Source: Flavobacterium reichenbachii (GTDB lineage Bacteria > Bacteroidota > Bacteroidia > Flavobacteriales > Flavobacteriaceae). Taken from it: a DNA stretch of 64,000 nucleotides. Shown here piece by piece: positions 55,651 to 64,000 of the stretch; within the stretch, counting starts at the first letter, position 1, and every line of letters starts with the position of its first letter. The notes beneath the pieces are model-generated. The model ran no database searches, had not been told where the DNA came from, and saw nothing but the letters and a program-made list of their open reading frames with translations. Location: contig NZ_MUHF01000012.1 in assembly GCF_002217435.1 (NCBI RefSeq), forward strand, positions 62,001-126,000, read 5' to 3'. The position numbers and the translations under genes were made by a program.

Positions 55651-58600
55651 ATGAAAAATCTAAAATACATATTGTTTTTACTATTATTTCAGACTGTAGA
55701 AGCGCAAAATATCGAAGCAAATTGGAATACGGTTTATGAAAAACCAATCACTGAAAAAGTGTATCTGCATCTAAATAATGTGTTATATGCTCCCGGTGAT
55801 ATTATTTATTTTAAAGCGTATATCGCTGAAAATGATAACAGTCCCACAACTTTGAGCGATTATATTTATATTGATTTATTTGATGGAGGAAATAAAAAAA
55901 TAGCCACTCAAAATTATATCGTAGAACAAGGAAGTGTCTCTGGTTCGTATAAAATTCCTGAATCCAGCGTTGCCGGAATGTATAAAATCAAAGCCTATAC
56001 AAAAATTCAAAATCAGAATTCGGATAATATTTTTGAGAAGAGCTTTTTTGTGCAAAAAGTGGTTTCACCAAGAATTTTGATGACACTCGATTTTAAGAAA
56101 AAAGCATACGGAAAGGGAGAAATCTGCGAAGCCGATTTTGAATTGAAAAATCTGGAAAGCCAGCCAATCAGAAATTATGCTTTCAATTATGCTATTTTTA
56201 TTGGAGGCAAAAAGATAGATTCCCTGCAGGGAAAAACAGATGAATTAGGAAAAGCAGTTGTGAAATTTAAACTTCCAAATGATTTAAAATCGAATGATGG
56301 AATTTTAAACGTAATGCTGGATTATGATAATTTCAAAGAATCAGTAACACGTTCCATTCCAATTAATTTAAATTTTGTAGATCTTCAGTTTTTACCTGAA
56401 AGCGGAAATTTAGTTTTAAACGAACCTTCGTCATTGTTTTTTATTACAAAAAATGAATTTGGAAGACCAATGGATGCCGCCGGTTTTATTGAGGATGAAA
56501 GTGGTAATAAAATCACGGATTTTAAAAGTGTTCACGACGGAATGGGAAATGTTGTTTTGAAAACCGAAGAAAATAAAAAATACTTCGCCGTTTTGACTTC
56601 GCCTTTTAAATCAGAAGAAAAAATAGAATTGCCTTTAGCCAAAAAAAGTGTTTTTGTACTAAATGCAGTCAAAAATACAGATAATGTTTCGCTGAAAATT
56701 TATGCGCCATTGGCAGTCGATGCAAAAATTTTGGTTCGTAATATTGCCAAAATTCAGCAATCGATTCCTTTGAATTTAAAGCAAGGCTGGAATGTATTGG
56801 ATATAAAAACAAAAGATTTTCCGGTTGGTATTCAATCTCTTTCTTTATTAATCGAAAACCAGATTGTTGCTGAAAGACTTGTGTTTTTGAATTATCAGGA
56901 CGGACTCAAAATAGAAATCAAAACGGACAAACAAACATATCTGCCAAGAGAAAAAGTAAAAGTTTCTGTTGTCACAAAAGACAAAAACAATCAGCCCATT
57001 GCATCGAATATTTCAGTTTCAGTAGTCGATTCAAAACTGCTCACTTATATCGATGACAAACAAGATAATATTTTGTCTTGGATGTTTCTTGGATCAGAAT
57101 TAAAAGGAAAAATTCACGAGCCAAGATTCTATTTCGATACTAACAAAAAACTGGAATTAAAAGAAGAAGCGATTGATTTACTTCTAAATACGCACGGCTG
57201 GAGAAAGTACAATCAGGAAAATATTCAAAATTTAGTAGCTCAAGGAAGAAGTTTAGAGCCTGAAAAAAGCAATATAATCGAAGGGTTTATACAGAATCGT
57301 AGAAGAAAACCTGTTAGCACAAAGATTTTGTTTTTTACAGATAAAGGAAATGTTTTTGAAACAAGAAGCAATTCAAGCGGTTATTTTAGGTTTAACAGAA
57401 TTCCGTTTTCGAAGATTGCTTATTTAGCGGCAGAAAGTGGAAGCAGTAGTGAATATACCATTACAAACTCCATTTCAAACGAAATTAATTTTCTTAGAAT
57501 GAAAGACACACTTTCGAATACAGAGATTCTGGAAGTAAGTTATAATGATTTGAAACCGAATGACAACAGTATTATTACGACTAAGAATGATAGGTATAGC
57601 AGCAATACATTATGGTCAGTACCAATGTATAACAACGTTTCATTAAAATCAGAAAGTAATTCATTGAGTGAAGTTGTAATAGTAGGATATGGTTACCAAA
57701 GAAGGTCATCACTAACAGGATCAACATCAGTAATTACACGTCAGGATATTACCAACTCATTAAACGGAAGGGCTGCGGGACTTCAAATTACCTCTTCATC
57801 CGGACAGCCGGGCGGAGCAGATAAAATTAGAATTAGAGGTTTATCCTCTATTTACGGAAGCCGATCTGCGGGGCAGCCATTGATTGTTGTAGACGGAATT
57901 CCGTGTGTCAATAATGAAAATTCGTCTATTTTCGGGAACTTGTCTCCCAATTTAATTGAGTCAGTTGTTATCTTAAAAGATGCTTCGGCAACTGCAATTT
58001 ACGGTTCAAACGGTGCGTACGGCGTTATTGTAGTAACGACGAAAAACAGACCGATGGATGCAAAAATTATTTTAGGAAAAAAACAAAACTATACTTTTCA
58101 ATCCATTCTTAAATCGGGAAAAAAAGAATTGAACGAAGCTTATGATTTTTATGCACCAAAATATGCATCAACAATTGTCGAAGAAAAAACAGATTTTAGA
58201 AGCTGTATTTATTGGAACTCTATTATTCACACTGATAATAAAGGAATGGCAGCTTTTGAATTTCATAATTCTGATGACAATACTTCTTTTAAAATAATAG
58301 CCGAAGGAACTTCTTTTAAAGGCGATATTGGCAGGGCAGAAGTGTCGTATGCTGTAAAAGAATTAATTCAGAGCGATGTAAAAGTGCCAATTTATGCTTC
58401 AAAAGAAGATAACATCCGCATACCAATCTGGCTTAAAAATAACTCTGAAAACAACTTAACATTAAATTGCAGACTTAATTTTGATAATAAAGAAACTAAT
58501 AATACAGCAGTAGTTTTAAAACCAAATGAATCTAAAACGGTCTATATTTCAATAATTGCCAGTAAAATCGGAAAAAATCTTCCTTTGGAAATTATAGTAG

Positions 58601-60210
58601 AAGGAGACAGTTACAGAACAAAAATCCTAAAGTTTATAGATGTTTATGGAAACGGTTTTCCTATGAATGTTGATATTTCAGGAACGAAATCGCAGACCAC
58701 AGATTTTACAATTTCAGATCCATTAGCGGGTTCTGTTGATGCCGGATTTAAAATATTATACAATCCGTTTTCCTCTATTTTTGATGGCTTGCAAAGTATG
58801 ATGCGTGAACCTTCCGGATGTTTTGAGCAGGTTTCGTCGTCTAATTATCCCAATATAATGGCGATGCAATTATTAAAATACAGAACAATAACGCCTGAAT
58901 TCAAAGAGAGAGCCTTGAAGTTTTTAGAAGTTGGTTATCGAAAATTAAGAAACTACGAATCTAAAGAAGGCGGATACGAATGGTACGGAGGCAATCCGGG
59001 AAATGAGGCTTTAACCGCTTATGGCTTATTGCAGTTTCATGAAATGAGCGAGTTTATAAATATTGATAAAAAACTAATTGAAGGAAATTTGAAATGGCTT
59101 AATTCAAGAAAAGACGATAAAGGAGGTTTCAATCAAAATCCGGCACGATACGGTTTTTCAGGAATAAAATATGTAGTTAACAATGCTTATATTGTTTATG
59201 TGCTTTCAGAAGTAGGGCAGAATGATTTCGAAAAACAATATGAAACTGCATTGAAAGAAGCTTTCGAAAGTAAAGATTTGTACCGAATGGAACTGTTGGC
59301 CTTAACTTCATTTAATTTGAAGAAAACAGCCGAATACAAACAATTGATGGGGTTAATTAAATCAGAAATTGTAAAACAAAAATCTAAAGATTTAAAAGCA
59401 GAACAATCTATTATTCATAGTTACGGAAAATCGATGAGCATTGAGATTGCGTCACTTTATGCACTTGCGTTATTGAAGGAAAATCAGGTTACAAAAGAAG
59501 TTTCTGATATTTTAGATTACATTCAATCTTCAAAAAGCGTTTACGGATTTGGCTCTACACAAGCAACGGCTCTGGCATTGAAAGCGATTACTGAATTTAC
59601 AAAAATTGCTACTTATACAAAGCCTTTGAATAATCCGACTCTGAATTTAAACCAGCAGCCAATTGGTGTAAGCGCGAAAGATAAAGACGGAAATGTTGTT
59701 TTGAAAAATCTGAATGTCAATGCAGGAAAGAATAATTTTTCGATTCAAATTCCTGCTGAAAGTTCGCTGCCTTATTTGTTTTATGTTCAATATCAAACCT
59801 ACAAACCTAATAATTCAAAAGAATGTAAATTGATTTTAAAAACAAAATCATTGGCCAATAAAGTAAAAATCAGCGAAACGGCAAGAGTAGAAATAGAAGT
59901 GCAGAACAATAGTAATTATCAGCTTTCAAACCCAATTGCAAGAATCGGAATTCCCGGCGGATTAACGCCAGAACCTTGGCAGCTGAAAGAGCTGGTTGAG
60001 AAAAATGTAGTAGATTATTATGAAATATTCGGAAGCGAATTGGTCTTGTATTTTAGAAAATTAAATCCAAAAGAAACCAGAAAAATCAACATTGATCTAA
60101 AAGCAATTGTTCCCGGAAATTATAGAGCAATAGCGTCTTCTGCCTATTTATACTACGAAAACGAGCATAAAAATTGGAATCAAGGAATAGAAATTGAAGT
60201 TATTCCGTAG
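55651..60210 (+). CDS. Alpha-2-macroglobulin-like protein with an inserted SusC-type TonB plug domain
   Basis: A 1519-residue secreted protein (signal peptide ending TVEAQ, no lipobox cysteine). An MG2-like domain lies at about 30-135, further macroglobulin-type beta domains run to about 530, and a carboxypeptidase-like regulatory domain sits at about 541-612. A complete SusC-type plug occupies about 671-800 (SLSEVVIVGYGYQ; IRIRGLSSIYG; LIVVDGIP; ILKDASATAIYGSNGAYG). The A2M domain (about 835-930) and a thioester domain follow; the CxEQ motif is intact at Cys1057-Gln1060 in PSGCFEQ. A C-terminal macroglobulin domain ends the protein. A2M proteins trap proteases or targets through the thioester. 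Tandem, near-touching placement after a plugless barrel implies that this plug seats in that barrel. Confidence 0.9.
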   Translation: MKNLKYILFLLLFQTVEAQNIEANWNTVYEKPITEKVYLHLNNVLYAPGDIIYFKAYIAENDNSPTTLSDYIYIDLFDGGNKKIATQNYIVEQGSVSGSYKIPESSVAGMYKIKAYTKIQNQNSDNIFEKSFFVQKVVSPRILMTLDFKKKAYGKGEICEADFELKNLESQPIRNYAFNYAIFIGGKKIDSLQGKTDELGKAVVKFKLPNDLKSNDGILNVMLDYDNFKESVTRSIPINLNFVDLQFLPESGNLVLNEPSSLFFITKNEFGRPMDAAGFIEDESGNKITDFKSVHDGMGNVVLKTEENKKYFAVLTSPFKSEEKIELPLAKKSVFVLNAVKNTDNVSLKIYAPLAVDAKILVRNIAKIQQSIPLNLKQGWNVLDIKTKDFPVGIQSLSLLIENQIVAERLVFLNYQDGLKIEIKTDKQTYLPREKVKVSVVTKDKNNQPIASNISVSVVDSKLLTYIDDKQDNILSWMFLGSELKGKIHEPRFYFDTNKKLELKEEAIDLLLNTHGWRKYNQENIQNLVAQGRSLEPEKSNIIEGFIQNRRRKPVSTKILFFTDKGNVFETRSNSSGYFRFNRIPFSKIAYLAAESGSSSEYTITNSISNEINFLRMKDTLSNTEILEVSYNDLKPNDNSIITTKNDRYSSNTLWSVPMYNNVSLKSESNSLSEVVIVGYGYQRRSSLTGSTSVITRQDITNSLNGRAAGLQITSSSGQPGGADKIRIRGLSSIYGSRSAGQPLIVVDGIPCVNNENSSIFGNLSPNLIESVVILKDASATAIYGSNGAYGVIVVTTKNRPMDAKIILGKKQNYTFQSILKSGKKELNEAYDFYAPKYASTIVEEKTDFRSCIYWNSIIHTDNKGMAAFEFHNSDDNTSFKIIAEGTSFKGDIGRAEVSYAVKELIQSDVKVPIYASKEDNIRIPIWLKNNSENNLTLNCRLNFDNKETNNTAVVLKPNESKTVYISIIASKIGKNLPLEIIVEGDSYRTKILKFIDVYGNGFPMNVDISGTKSQTTDFTISDPLAGSVDAGFKILYNPFSSIFDGLQSMMREPSGCFEQVSSSNYPNIMAMQLLKYRTITPEFKERALKFLEVGYRKLRNYESKEGGYEWYGGNPGNEALTAYGLLQFHEMSEFINIDKKLIEGNLKWLNSRKDDKGGFNQNPARYGFSGIKYVVNNAYIVYVLSEVGQNDFEKQYETALKEAFESKDLYRMELLALTSFNLKKTAEYKQLMGLIKSEIVKQKSKDLKAEQSIIHSYGKSMSIEIASLYALALLKENQVTKEVSDILDYIQSSKSVYGFGSTQATALALKAITEFTKIATYTKPLNNPTLNLNQQPIGVSAKDKDGNVVLKNLNVNAGKNNFSIQIPAESSLPYLFYVQYQTYKPNNSKECKLILKTKSLANKVKISETARVEIEVQNNSNYQLSNPIARIGIPGGLTPEPWQLKELVEKNVVDYYEIFGSELVLYFRKLNPKETRKINIDLKAIVPGNYRAIASSAYLYYENEHKNWNQGIEIEVIP

Positions 60211-60218
60211 TATTTTTT

Positions 60219-60249
60219 ATCCTAACAGGTTTTTTGAACCTGTTAGGAT
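60219..60249. terminator. Bidirectional terminator, CCTAACAGG repeat
   Basis: Stem 60219-60231 and 60237-60249 (13 bp) with loop TTTTG, between converging genes. The core is shared with the terminator at 11493-11525. Confidence 0.85.
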
Positions 60250-60264
60250 TTATTTTATTACAAA

Positions 60265-61326
60265 TCAAAAATCTTTTCCTTTATAATAATTCAACGTTAA
60301 ATCTATAAACTTACTGTAGCTCTCCATACCATCTTTCTGATTGTTTGATTTTAAGAAATTGTCATAAAGAAAATGAAATCCCTTATCAATAAATGTATCG
60401 TACTTTTTCCAGAAATCCTGACTTTCCTGATAGTTTTTTAAAATTCCAACGTTTACTTTTTTCTTTAATTCTTTAAATATTTTTTCGTTTTTATGCTGCC
60501 AGATTCCTAAACAATAGCGCAAAGTAAAGCTGTATCCTGCATATTGATAATATAAATTATCATTTTTGACAGATGCTAAAACGCCAATAAAATTGCATTC
60601 GTTTTCGCTTGCAAAACCAATCTGATGTGCCATTTCGTGAGAAGTCGTGAGCGGAAAAGTGTACATAGGCAATAGGTCATTTACTTGAGCTTCGTTGGTA
60701 AAAGGATTTAAGTAGCCTGCAAACCCCATATAAGTCAAAGGAACGCTGAAAAGCGATTTTTTAACGCTTAAAGTTTCATATTTAAAATAAGGATGTTCTT
60801 TGGCTAGATTATCATAACCATTCAAAATCATCTTAAAAGATTCTTTTTGCGAATAAGGAAATACAACTTTAGAACTGTCGTTTTTTGTGATTTGGTATTG
60901 AACTTCATTAGTTTTTGCAATTAATCTTTTTGTAAAAGCTAAAAGATCTGCATCTGAATATTCTCTTTTGATTTCCATTTTTTCAAAAAGAGGTTCACGA
61001 TAATAATTAAAAGCCCAGAGTAAATGAAATAGAAAATAAAAAACAGAAACTTTGCCTAAGATTTTTAAAATATGATCTTTCCAATCTGCTCTCCATGTTT
61101 TTCTAATTTTCCAAAACCAGCTAATTATAGATACTATAAGAACAGCGTAAATGCAGTCACCAACAGAAAATGGAATTTTACCCAAAATTGATCTCGAGAA
61201 GTGCGAAATTCTAATATATAAATTGTTACTGTAAAAGCCTTCCACATAATCCGGAAAAAAAGGGAGGATTTTTAAAATGATGATCTGGATTAAAAGAAAT
61301 AAAGGAAGTATATATTTTGATTTCAC
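60265..61326 (-). CDS. DUF3810 family membrane zinc-metallopeptidase-like protein, GTG start
   Basis: A 353-residue protein from the GTG at 61326. Three hydrophobic segments in the first 130 residues (KYILPLFLLIQIIILKILPFF near the start) are followed by a large extracytoplasmic part with HEMAHQIGFASENE, the HExxH zinc motif with a downstream glutamate. A longer ATG frame from 61464 would add 46 residues that derive partly from an intergenic repeat and do not fit the family start. It is a putative zinc peptidase; substrate unknown. Confidence 0.83.
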   Translation of the reverse strand: MKSKYILPLFLLIQIIILKILPFFPDYVEGFYSNNLYIRISHFSRSILGKIPFSVGDCIYAVLIVSIISWFWKIRKTWRADWKDHILKILGKVSVFYFLFHLLWAFNYYREPLFEKMEIKREYSDADLLAFTKRLIAKTNEVQYQITKNDSSKVVFPYSQKESFKMILNGYDNLAKEHPYFKYETLSVKKSLFSVPLTYMGFAGYLNPFTNEAQVNDLLPMYTFPLTTSHEMAHQIGFASENECNFIGVLASVKNDNLYYQYAGYSFTLRYCLGIWQHKNEKIFKELKKKVNVGILKNYQESQDFWKKYDTFIDKGFHFLYDNFLKSNNQKDGMESYSKFIDLTLNYYKGKDF

Positions 61327-61379
61327 AATGTAAATTTTGATACGTAAATATAAATACAATTGACTGATAAAAAAAGTTA

Positions 61380-61498
61380 ACCTCGAATTCCACGAATTTT
61401 CATTATTATAAAGGAAATATTTAAAAACTGTAAAATATTTATGGTATTCCAATTTTAGAGCCATTATAATTTGTGCTAATTCGTGTAATTAGTGGCAG
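61380..61498. repeat. Dispersed palindromic element, CACGAATT family, copy 3
   Basis: Left end near 61380-61400 reads CTCGAATTCCACGAATTTTC; right end 61469-61498 contains GCTAATTCGTGTAATTAGTGGC. The arms are inverted relative to one another. It lies between the DUF3810 gene start and pepD. Confidence 0.6.
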
Positions 61499-61516
61499 AA
61501 AAAAATATAAACTTTG

Positions 61517-61524
61517 TAACTTTG
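61517..61524 (+). promoter_or_regulatory. -7 box for pepD
   Basis: TAACTTTG matches TAnnTTTG, 34 bases before the start. Confidence 0.6.
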
Positions 61525-61558
61525 ACATTCTTAATTGTTAAACATCAAACAAAATATA

Positions 61559-63019
61559 ATGAGTCAGGAAATAAGAAATCTGGAGCCAAAAGCACTTTGG
61601 AATAAATTTGCAGATCTGAACGCCGTTCCACGTCCATCCAAAAAAGAAGAACGTGTAATTGAGTTTATGAAAAATTTTGGTAACAGTCTGGGTTTAGAAA
61701 CTTTTGAAGATGAAATCAGAAATGTAATCATCAGAAAACCGGCAACTCCAGGTATGGAAAATCGCAAAGCAATTGTACTGCAGGGCCATCTTGATATGGT
61801 GCACCAAAAAAATGCAGATACCGTTTTTGATTTTGATACGCAGGGAATCGATATGTATGTTGATGGAGACTGGGTTCGCGCACGCGGTACCACACTTGGT
61901 GCTGACAATGGTTTAGGAGTGGCGACAATTATGGCTATTTTAGAAAGTAAAGACATTCCGCATCCTGCAATTGAAGCTTTGTTTACAATTGACGAAGAAA
62001 CTGGAATGACTGGCGCTTTAAACTTAAAAGGTGGTATTCTTCAAGGTCAGATTTTATTGAATTTAGATACTGAAGAAGACGATGAAATTGATATTGGATG
62101 TGCTGGCGGAATTGATGTAACAGCTACAAGAACGTATCATGAGGAAGAAGTTCCAGAAGGTTCAGTAGGGCATCTTGTTACCGTAAAAGGGCTAAATGGA
62201 GGTCATTCAGGAATGGATATTCATAAAGGTTTAGGTAATGCGAACAAAATTATGAACCGTTTATTATTTGATGCTTTTGAAAACTTCGGTTTGCAAGTAG
62301 CAGAAATTAACGGAGGAAGTTTGCGAAATGCAATTCCGAGAGAAAGTGTTGCCAAAGTAATCATTTCTGAAATGTTTGATGAAGCTTTCATCTTTGATAT
62401 GCAGGAAATTATTAACGACATTAAAACAGAGTATAAAACTACTGAACCTAATTTATCTATCGAAATCGTAAAATGCGATTTACCTGAAAAAGTTATGGAT
62501 TTGGGTGTACAAGAAGGAATTATCAGAGCAATCTACGCAGCACATAATGGTGTGTACAGAATGAGTGCTGATATGGAAGACTTGGTAGAAACTTCGAATA
62601 ATATTGCGAGAGTTATTATAAAAGATGGCGAAATATCAATAGGATGTTTAACACGTTCTTCTGTTGAAACTTCAAAATTTGATTTAGCAAATGCTTTGCG
62701 TTCTGCTTTTGAATTGGTTGGATGTGAAGTAGAACTTTCAGGTTCTTATCCGGGATGGACTCCAAATGTAAATTCTGAAATATTAGATACTTTGGTTGGA
62801 ATTTATGAAAAACAGAATAACGAAAAACCAAAAGTGGTGGCTTGTCATGCAGGTTTAGAGTGTGGTATTTTAGGAACAAATTATCCAGAAATGGATATGA
62901 TTTCTTTTGGACCAACGATTCATGGAGCGCATTCTCCTGACGAAAGAGCCAGTATTTCTTCTGCTCAAAAATACTGGAAATTTGTATTAGAAATTCTTTC
63001 TAATATTCCAGTTAAATAG
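61559..63019 (+). CDS. pepD: Aminoacyl-histidine dipeptidase (peptidase D), M20 family
   Basis: A 486-residue cytosolic metallopeptidase of the M20 family. The ATG at 61559 is followed by the family start SQEIRNLEPKALWNKF; a TTG eight codons upstream is not needed. The zinc-site motifs are GHLDMVHQ near residue 76 and GADNGLG near 115. The catalytic glutamate lies in TIDEETGMTG near 146. It cleaves Xaa-His and other dipeptides, providing peptide-derived amino acids. It is encoded alone. Confidence 0.94.
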   Translation: MSQEIRNLEPKALWNKFADLNAVPRPSKKEERVIEFMKNFGNSLGLETFEDEIRNVIIRKPATPGMENRKAIVLQGHLDMVHQKNADTVFDFDTQGIDMYVDGDWVRARGTTLGADNGLGVATIMAILESKDIPHPAIEALFTIDEETGMTGALNLKGGILQGQILLNLDTEEDDEIDIGCAGGIDVTATRTYHEEEVPEGSVGHLVTVKGLNGGHSGMDIHKGLGNANKIMNRLLFDAFENFGLQVAEINGGSLRNAIPRESVAKVIISEMFDEAFIFDMQEIINDIKTEYKTTEPNLSIEIVKCDLPEKVMDLGVQEGIIRAIYAAHNGVYRMSADMEDLVETSNNIARVIIKDGEISIGCLTRSSVETSKFDLANALRSAFELVGCEVELSGSYPGWTPNVNSEILDTLVGIYEKQNNEKPKVVACHAGLECGILGTNYPEMDMISFGPTIHGAHSPDERASISSAQKYWKFVLEILSNIPVK

Positions 63020-63035
63020 TCTCAGTATTCAGTCA

Positions 63036-63067
63036 CAGTTTTCAGTTTCCATCGAGACTGAAAACTG
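63036..63067. repeat. Inverted repeat with CAGTTTTCAGT arms
   Basis: An 11-bp perfect stem (63036-63046 and 63057-63067) between pepD and the small lysine-rich gene. It may act as a terminator for both; the GACTGAAAACT word then repeats once more. Confidence 0.5.
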
Positions 63068-63084
63068 AGACTGAAAACTTTAAA

Positions 63085-63195
63085 CTAATCTCTTTTAGGA
63101 GCATTTTTCTTTTCTCTTTTTTCTTCTTTCTTTTCTTTAGCTGTTTTTAACGGTTCTTTTTTTACCGTTTTTTTAGCGTCTTGACTCTTTGCCAT
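63085..63195 (-). CDS. 36-residue lysine-rich protein
   Basis: The frame opens with ATG at 63195 (MAKSQDAKKTVKKEPLKTAK) and ends with a stop at 63085-63087. It is almost wholly Lys, Glu, Ala and Arg, a charged helix of the histone-tail or ribosome-hibernation peptide type. I recall similar tiny Flavobacterium hypothetical proteins. There is no signal peptide. Function is unknown; nucleic acid binding is a guess from charge. Confidence 0.65.
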   Translation of the reverse strand: MAKSQDAKKTVKKEPLKTAKEKKEEKREKKNAPKRD

Positions 63196-63427
63196 GATAT
63201 ATAAATTTTGGTTACACGATTAATTTATTGTAGTAAATATAACGCTTTTTAATTTCTAATAGTACATAAAACATCCCCAGCTTTTATAACTGAAGATTTG
63301 AGTTTAAGAAATTATTAGTTATGTAGATTTTGCGAACTTCGTAAGCGGGTACTTTGAGTTAAGATAAAATTTCTTGCGAAAAGTAAATATGAATTTACTG
63401 CAAAATTCTCAATCTTGCCAAACGGCT

Positions 63428-63825
63428 GTTAGCGGTTCGGTTTATTTTCTATTTAGGATATTCCTCAAAGTTTGGTTCAAAACCCGTTAGATAATATAAG
63501 ACTAAAATTAATAGGCAAATTGTTATAACAATTAAATTCTGTTTGAGGAATTTTGAAAAAGTTGCTATTAATAATCCAAATGCCAGAATAAACCCTTTTT
63601 CAGCATAAGGATTAAAAATTTCAAATGCTAAGCATTTTGGAATTAGTGGATTAGATAAGTTTAGCTTTGTTGAATAATAAACTGCAAAAACATTTAATAA
63701 ATGAAGTATTGCAACAATTATTAAAACCATTGAGATTTTTTCAACGCTTCTTTTACTGTTTATCTCCTTTAATTTTTCAAGCATTTTCTTTTTAATTTTC
63801 TAGTTATTGCAAACTGACCGCTAAC
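63428..63825. repeat. 9-bp inverted repeats flanking the last small gene
   Basis: GTTAGCGGT at 63428-63436 and ACCGCTAAC at 63817-63825 face each other around the gene 63449-63784. The right repeat is followed by GTT, which resembles the ends of gene-cassette recombination sites, but no integrase is seen. Confidence 0.5.
63449..63784 (-). CDS. Small membrane protein of unknown function
   Basis: A 111-residue protein with three hydrophobic segments (about 18-35, 64-82 and 84-105) and a charged N-terminus. No family recognised. It stands alone and is flanked by short inverted repeats. The surrounding DNA looks less AT-rich than most of the window, which would fit an acquired cassette. Confidence 0.65.
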   Translation of the reverse strand: MLEKLKEINSKRSVEKISMVLIIVAILHLLNVFAVYYSTKLNLSNPLIPKCLAFEIFNPYAEKGFILAFGLLIATFSKFLKQNLIVITICLLILVLYYLTGFEPNFEEYPK

Positions 63826-64000
63826 GTTCTCTTATTATCGCGGGTTTTCGACTAAATTAAACCTTATTTTAGGATTTGTCATCCAGGCGATAGCGAACAG
63901 GCGAAGCAAATCATTCAAATACAAAACTAACTTTTCCATTAAGCGAATTATTCAAATCCGTTGTAGCAGCTGTTGTGGGCTGTTTCTATTTATTTCGGTA

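Noticed and set aside
61327..61464. N-terminal extension of the DUF3810 protein from the ATG at 61464
   Set aside because: The extra residues come partly from an intergenic palindromic element and precede the conserved family start; the GTG at 61326 fits better.
63421..64000. Confirmed integron array
   Set aside because: Only one small gene and one pair of short inverted repeats are visible and no integrase is in the window, so it is kept only as a hypothesis.

Overview
The window looks like a chromosomal segment from a Flavobacterium-type member of the Bacteroidota. The evidence is an AT-rich genome with few Shine-Dalgarno sites, repeated TAnnTTTG -7 boxes (the Bacteroidota housekeeping promoter), a GldI gliding-motility lipoprotein, a serine peptidase with a type IX secretion (T9SS) sorting tail, a SusC-type barrel, and paired type II and type III glutamine synthetases. 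No rRNA, tRNA, CRISPR array, transposase or prophage was seen. Most genes are housekeeping or conserved hypothetical genes, separated by clear hairpin terminators.

Layout. 0.1-8.4 kb: secreted esterase, collagen-like lipoprotein, TerC membrane protein, divergent glutamine synthetases (GSII and GSIII), purM, and a small conserved protein. 8.4-18 kb: secreted hypothetical protein, GH92 mannosidase, M61 peptidase, fatty-acid hydroxylase, and a minus-strand run of small membrane proteins with aquaporin and a DMT exporter. 18.1-25.4 kb, minus strand: a four-gene operon nrnA-gldI-PPIase-PPIase with three peptidyl-prolyl isomerases, then a ClC channel, RidA and the cbpA/cbpM co-chaperone pair. 25.6-35.3 kb: lipoproteins, guaA, two LysM proteins (one fused to a periplasmic-binding-protein fold), OsmC, and a lipoprotein gene interrupted by an in-frame stop. 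36-50.6 kb: NagB/PIG-L fusion, small DUF proteins, pyrG, yidC, MORN and TPR proteins, mnmA, T9SS-exported subtilase, flavin oxidoreductase, Nudix hydrolase. 50.7-61.5 kb: PlsC-like acyltransferase, ECF sigma factor with a membrane protein, the barrel/macroglobulin pair, and a DUF3810 metallopeptidase. 61.5-64 kb: pepD, a 36-residue lysine-rich protein, and a small membrane protein flanked by short inverted repeats.

The most unusual locus is 51.6-60.2 kb. A SusC-like TonB-dependent barrel (52875-55646) has its N-terminal regulatory domain and barrel but no plug domain. Four bases downstream, a 1519-residue alpha-2-macroglobulin-like protein (55651-60210) carries a complete SusC-type plug inserted in its middle and keeps the CxEQ thioester motif. 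The plug therefore appears to be supplied in trans by a thioester macroglobulin, and no SusD is present. A divergent ECF sigma/membrane-protein pair with a repeated ACACCGT element lies next to it and may regulate it. I do not know of an experimental description of this arrangement.

Other notable points are several families of dispersed palindromic intergenic repeats, a lipoprotein gene split by one stop codon at 34949-34951, and a gene-cassette-like structure near the right end.
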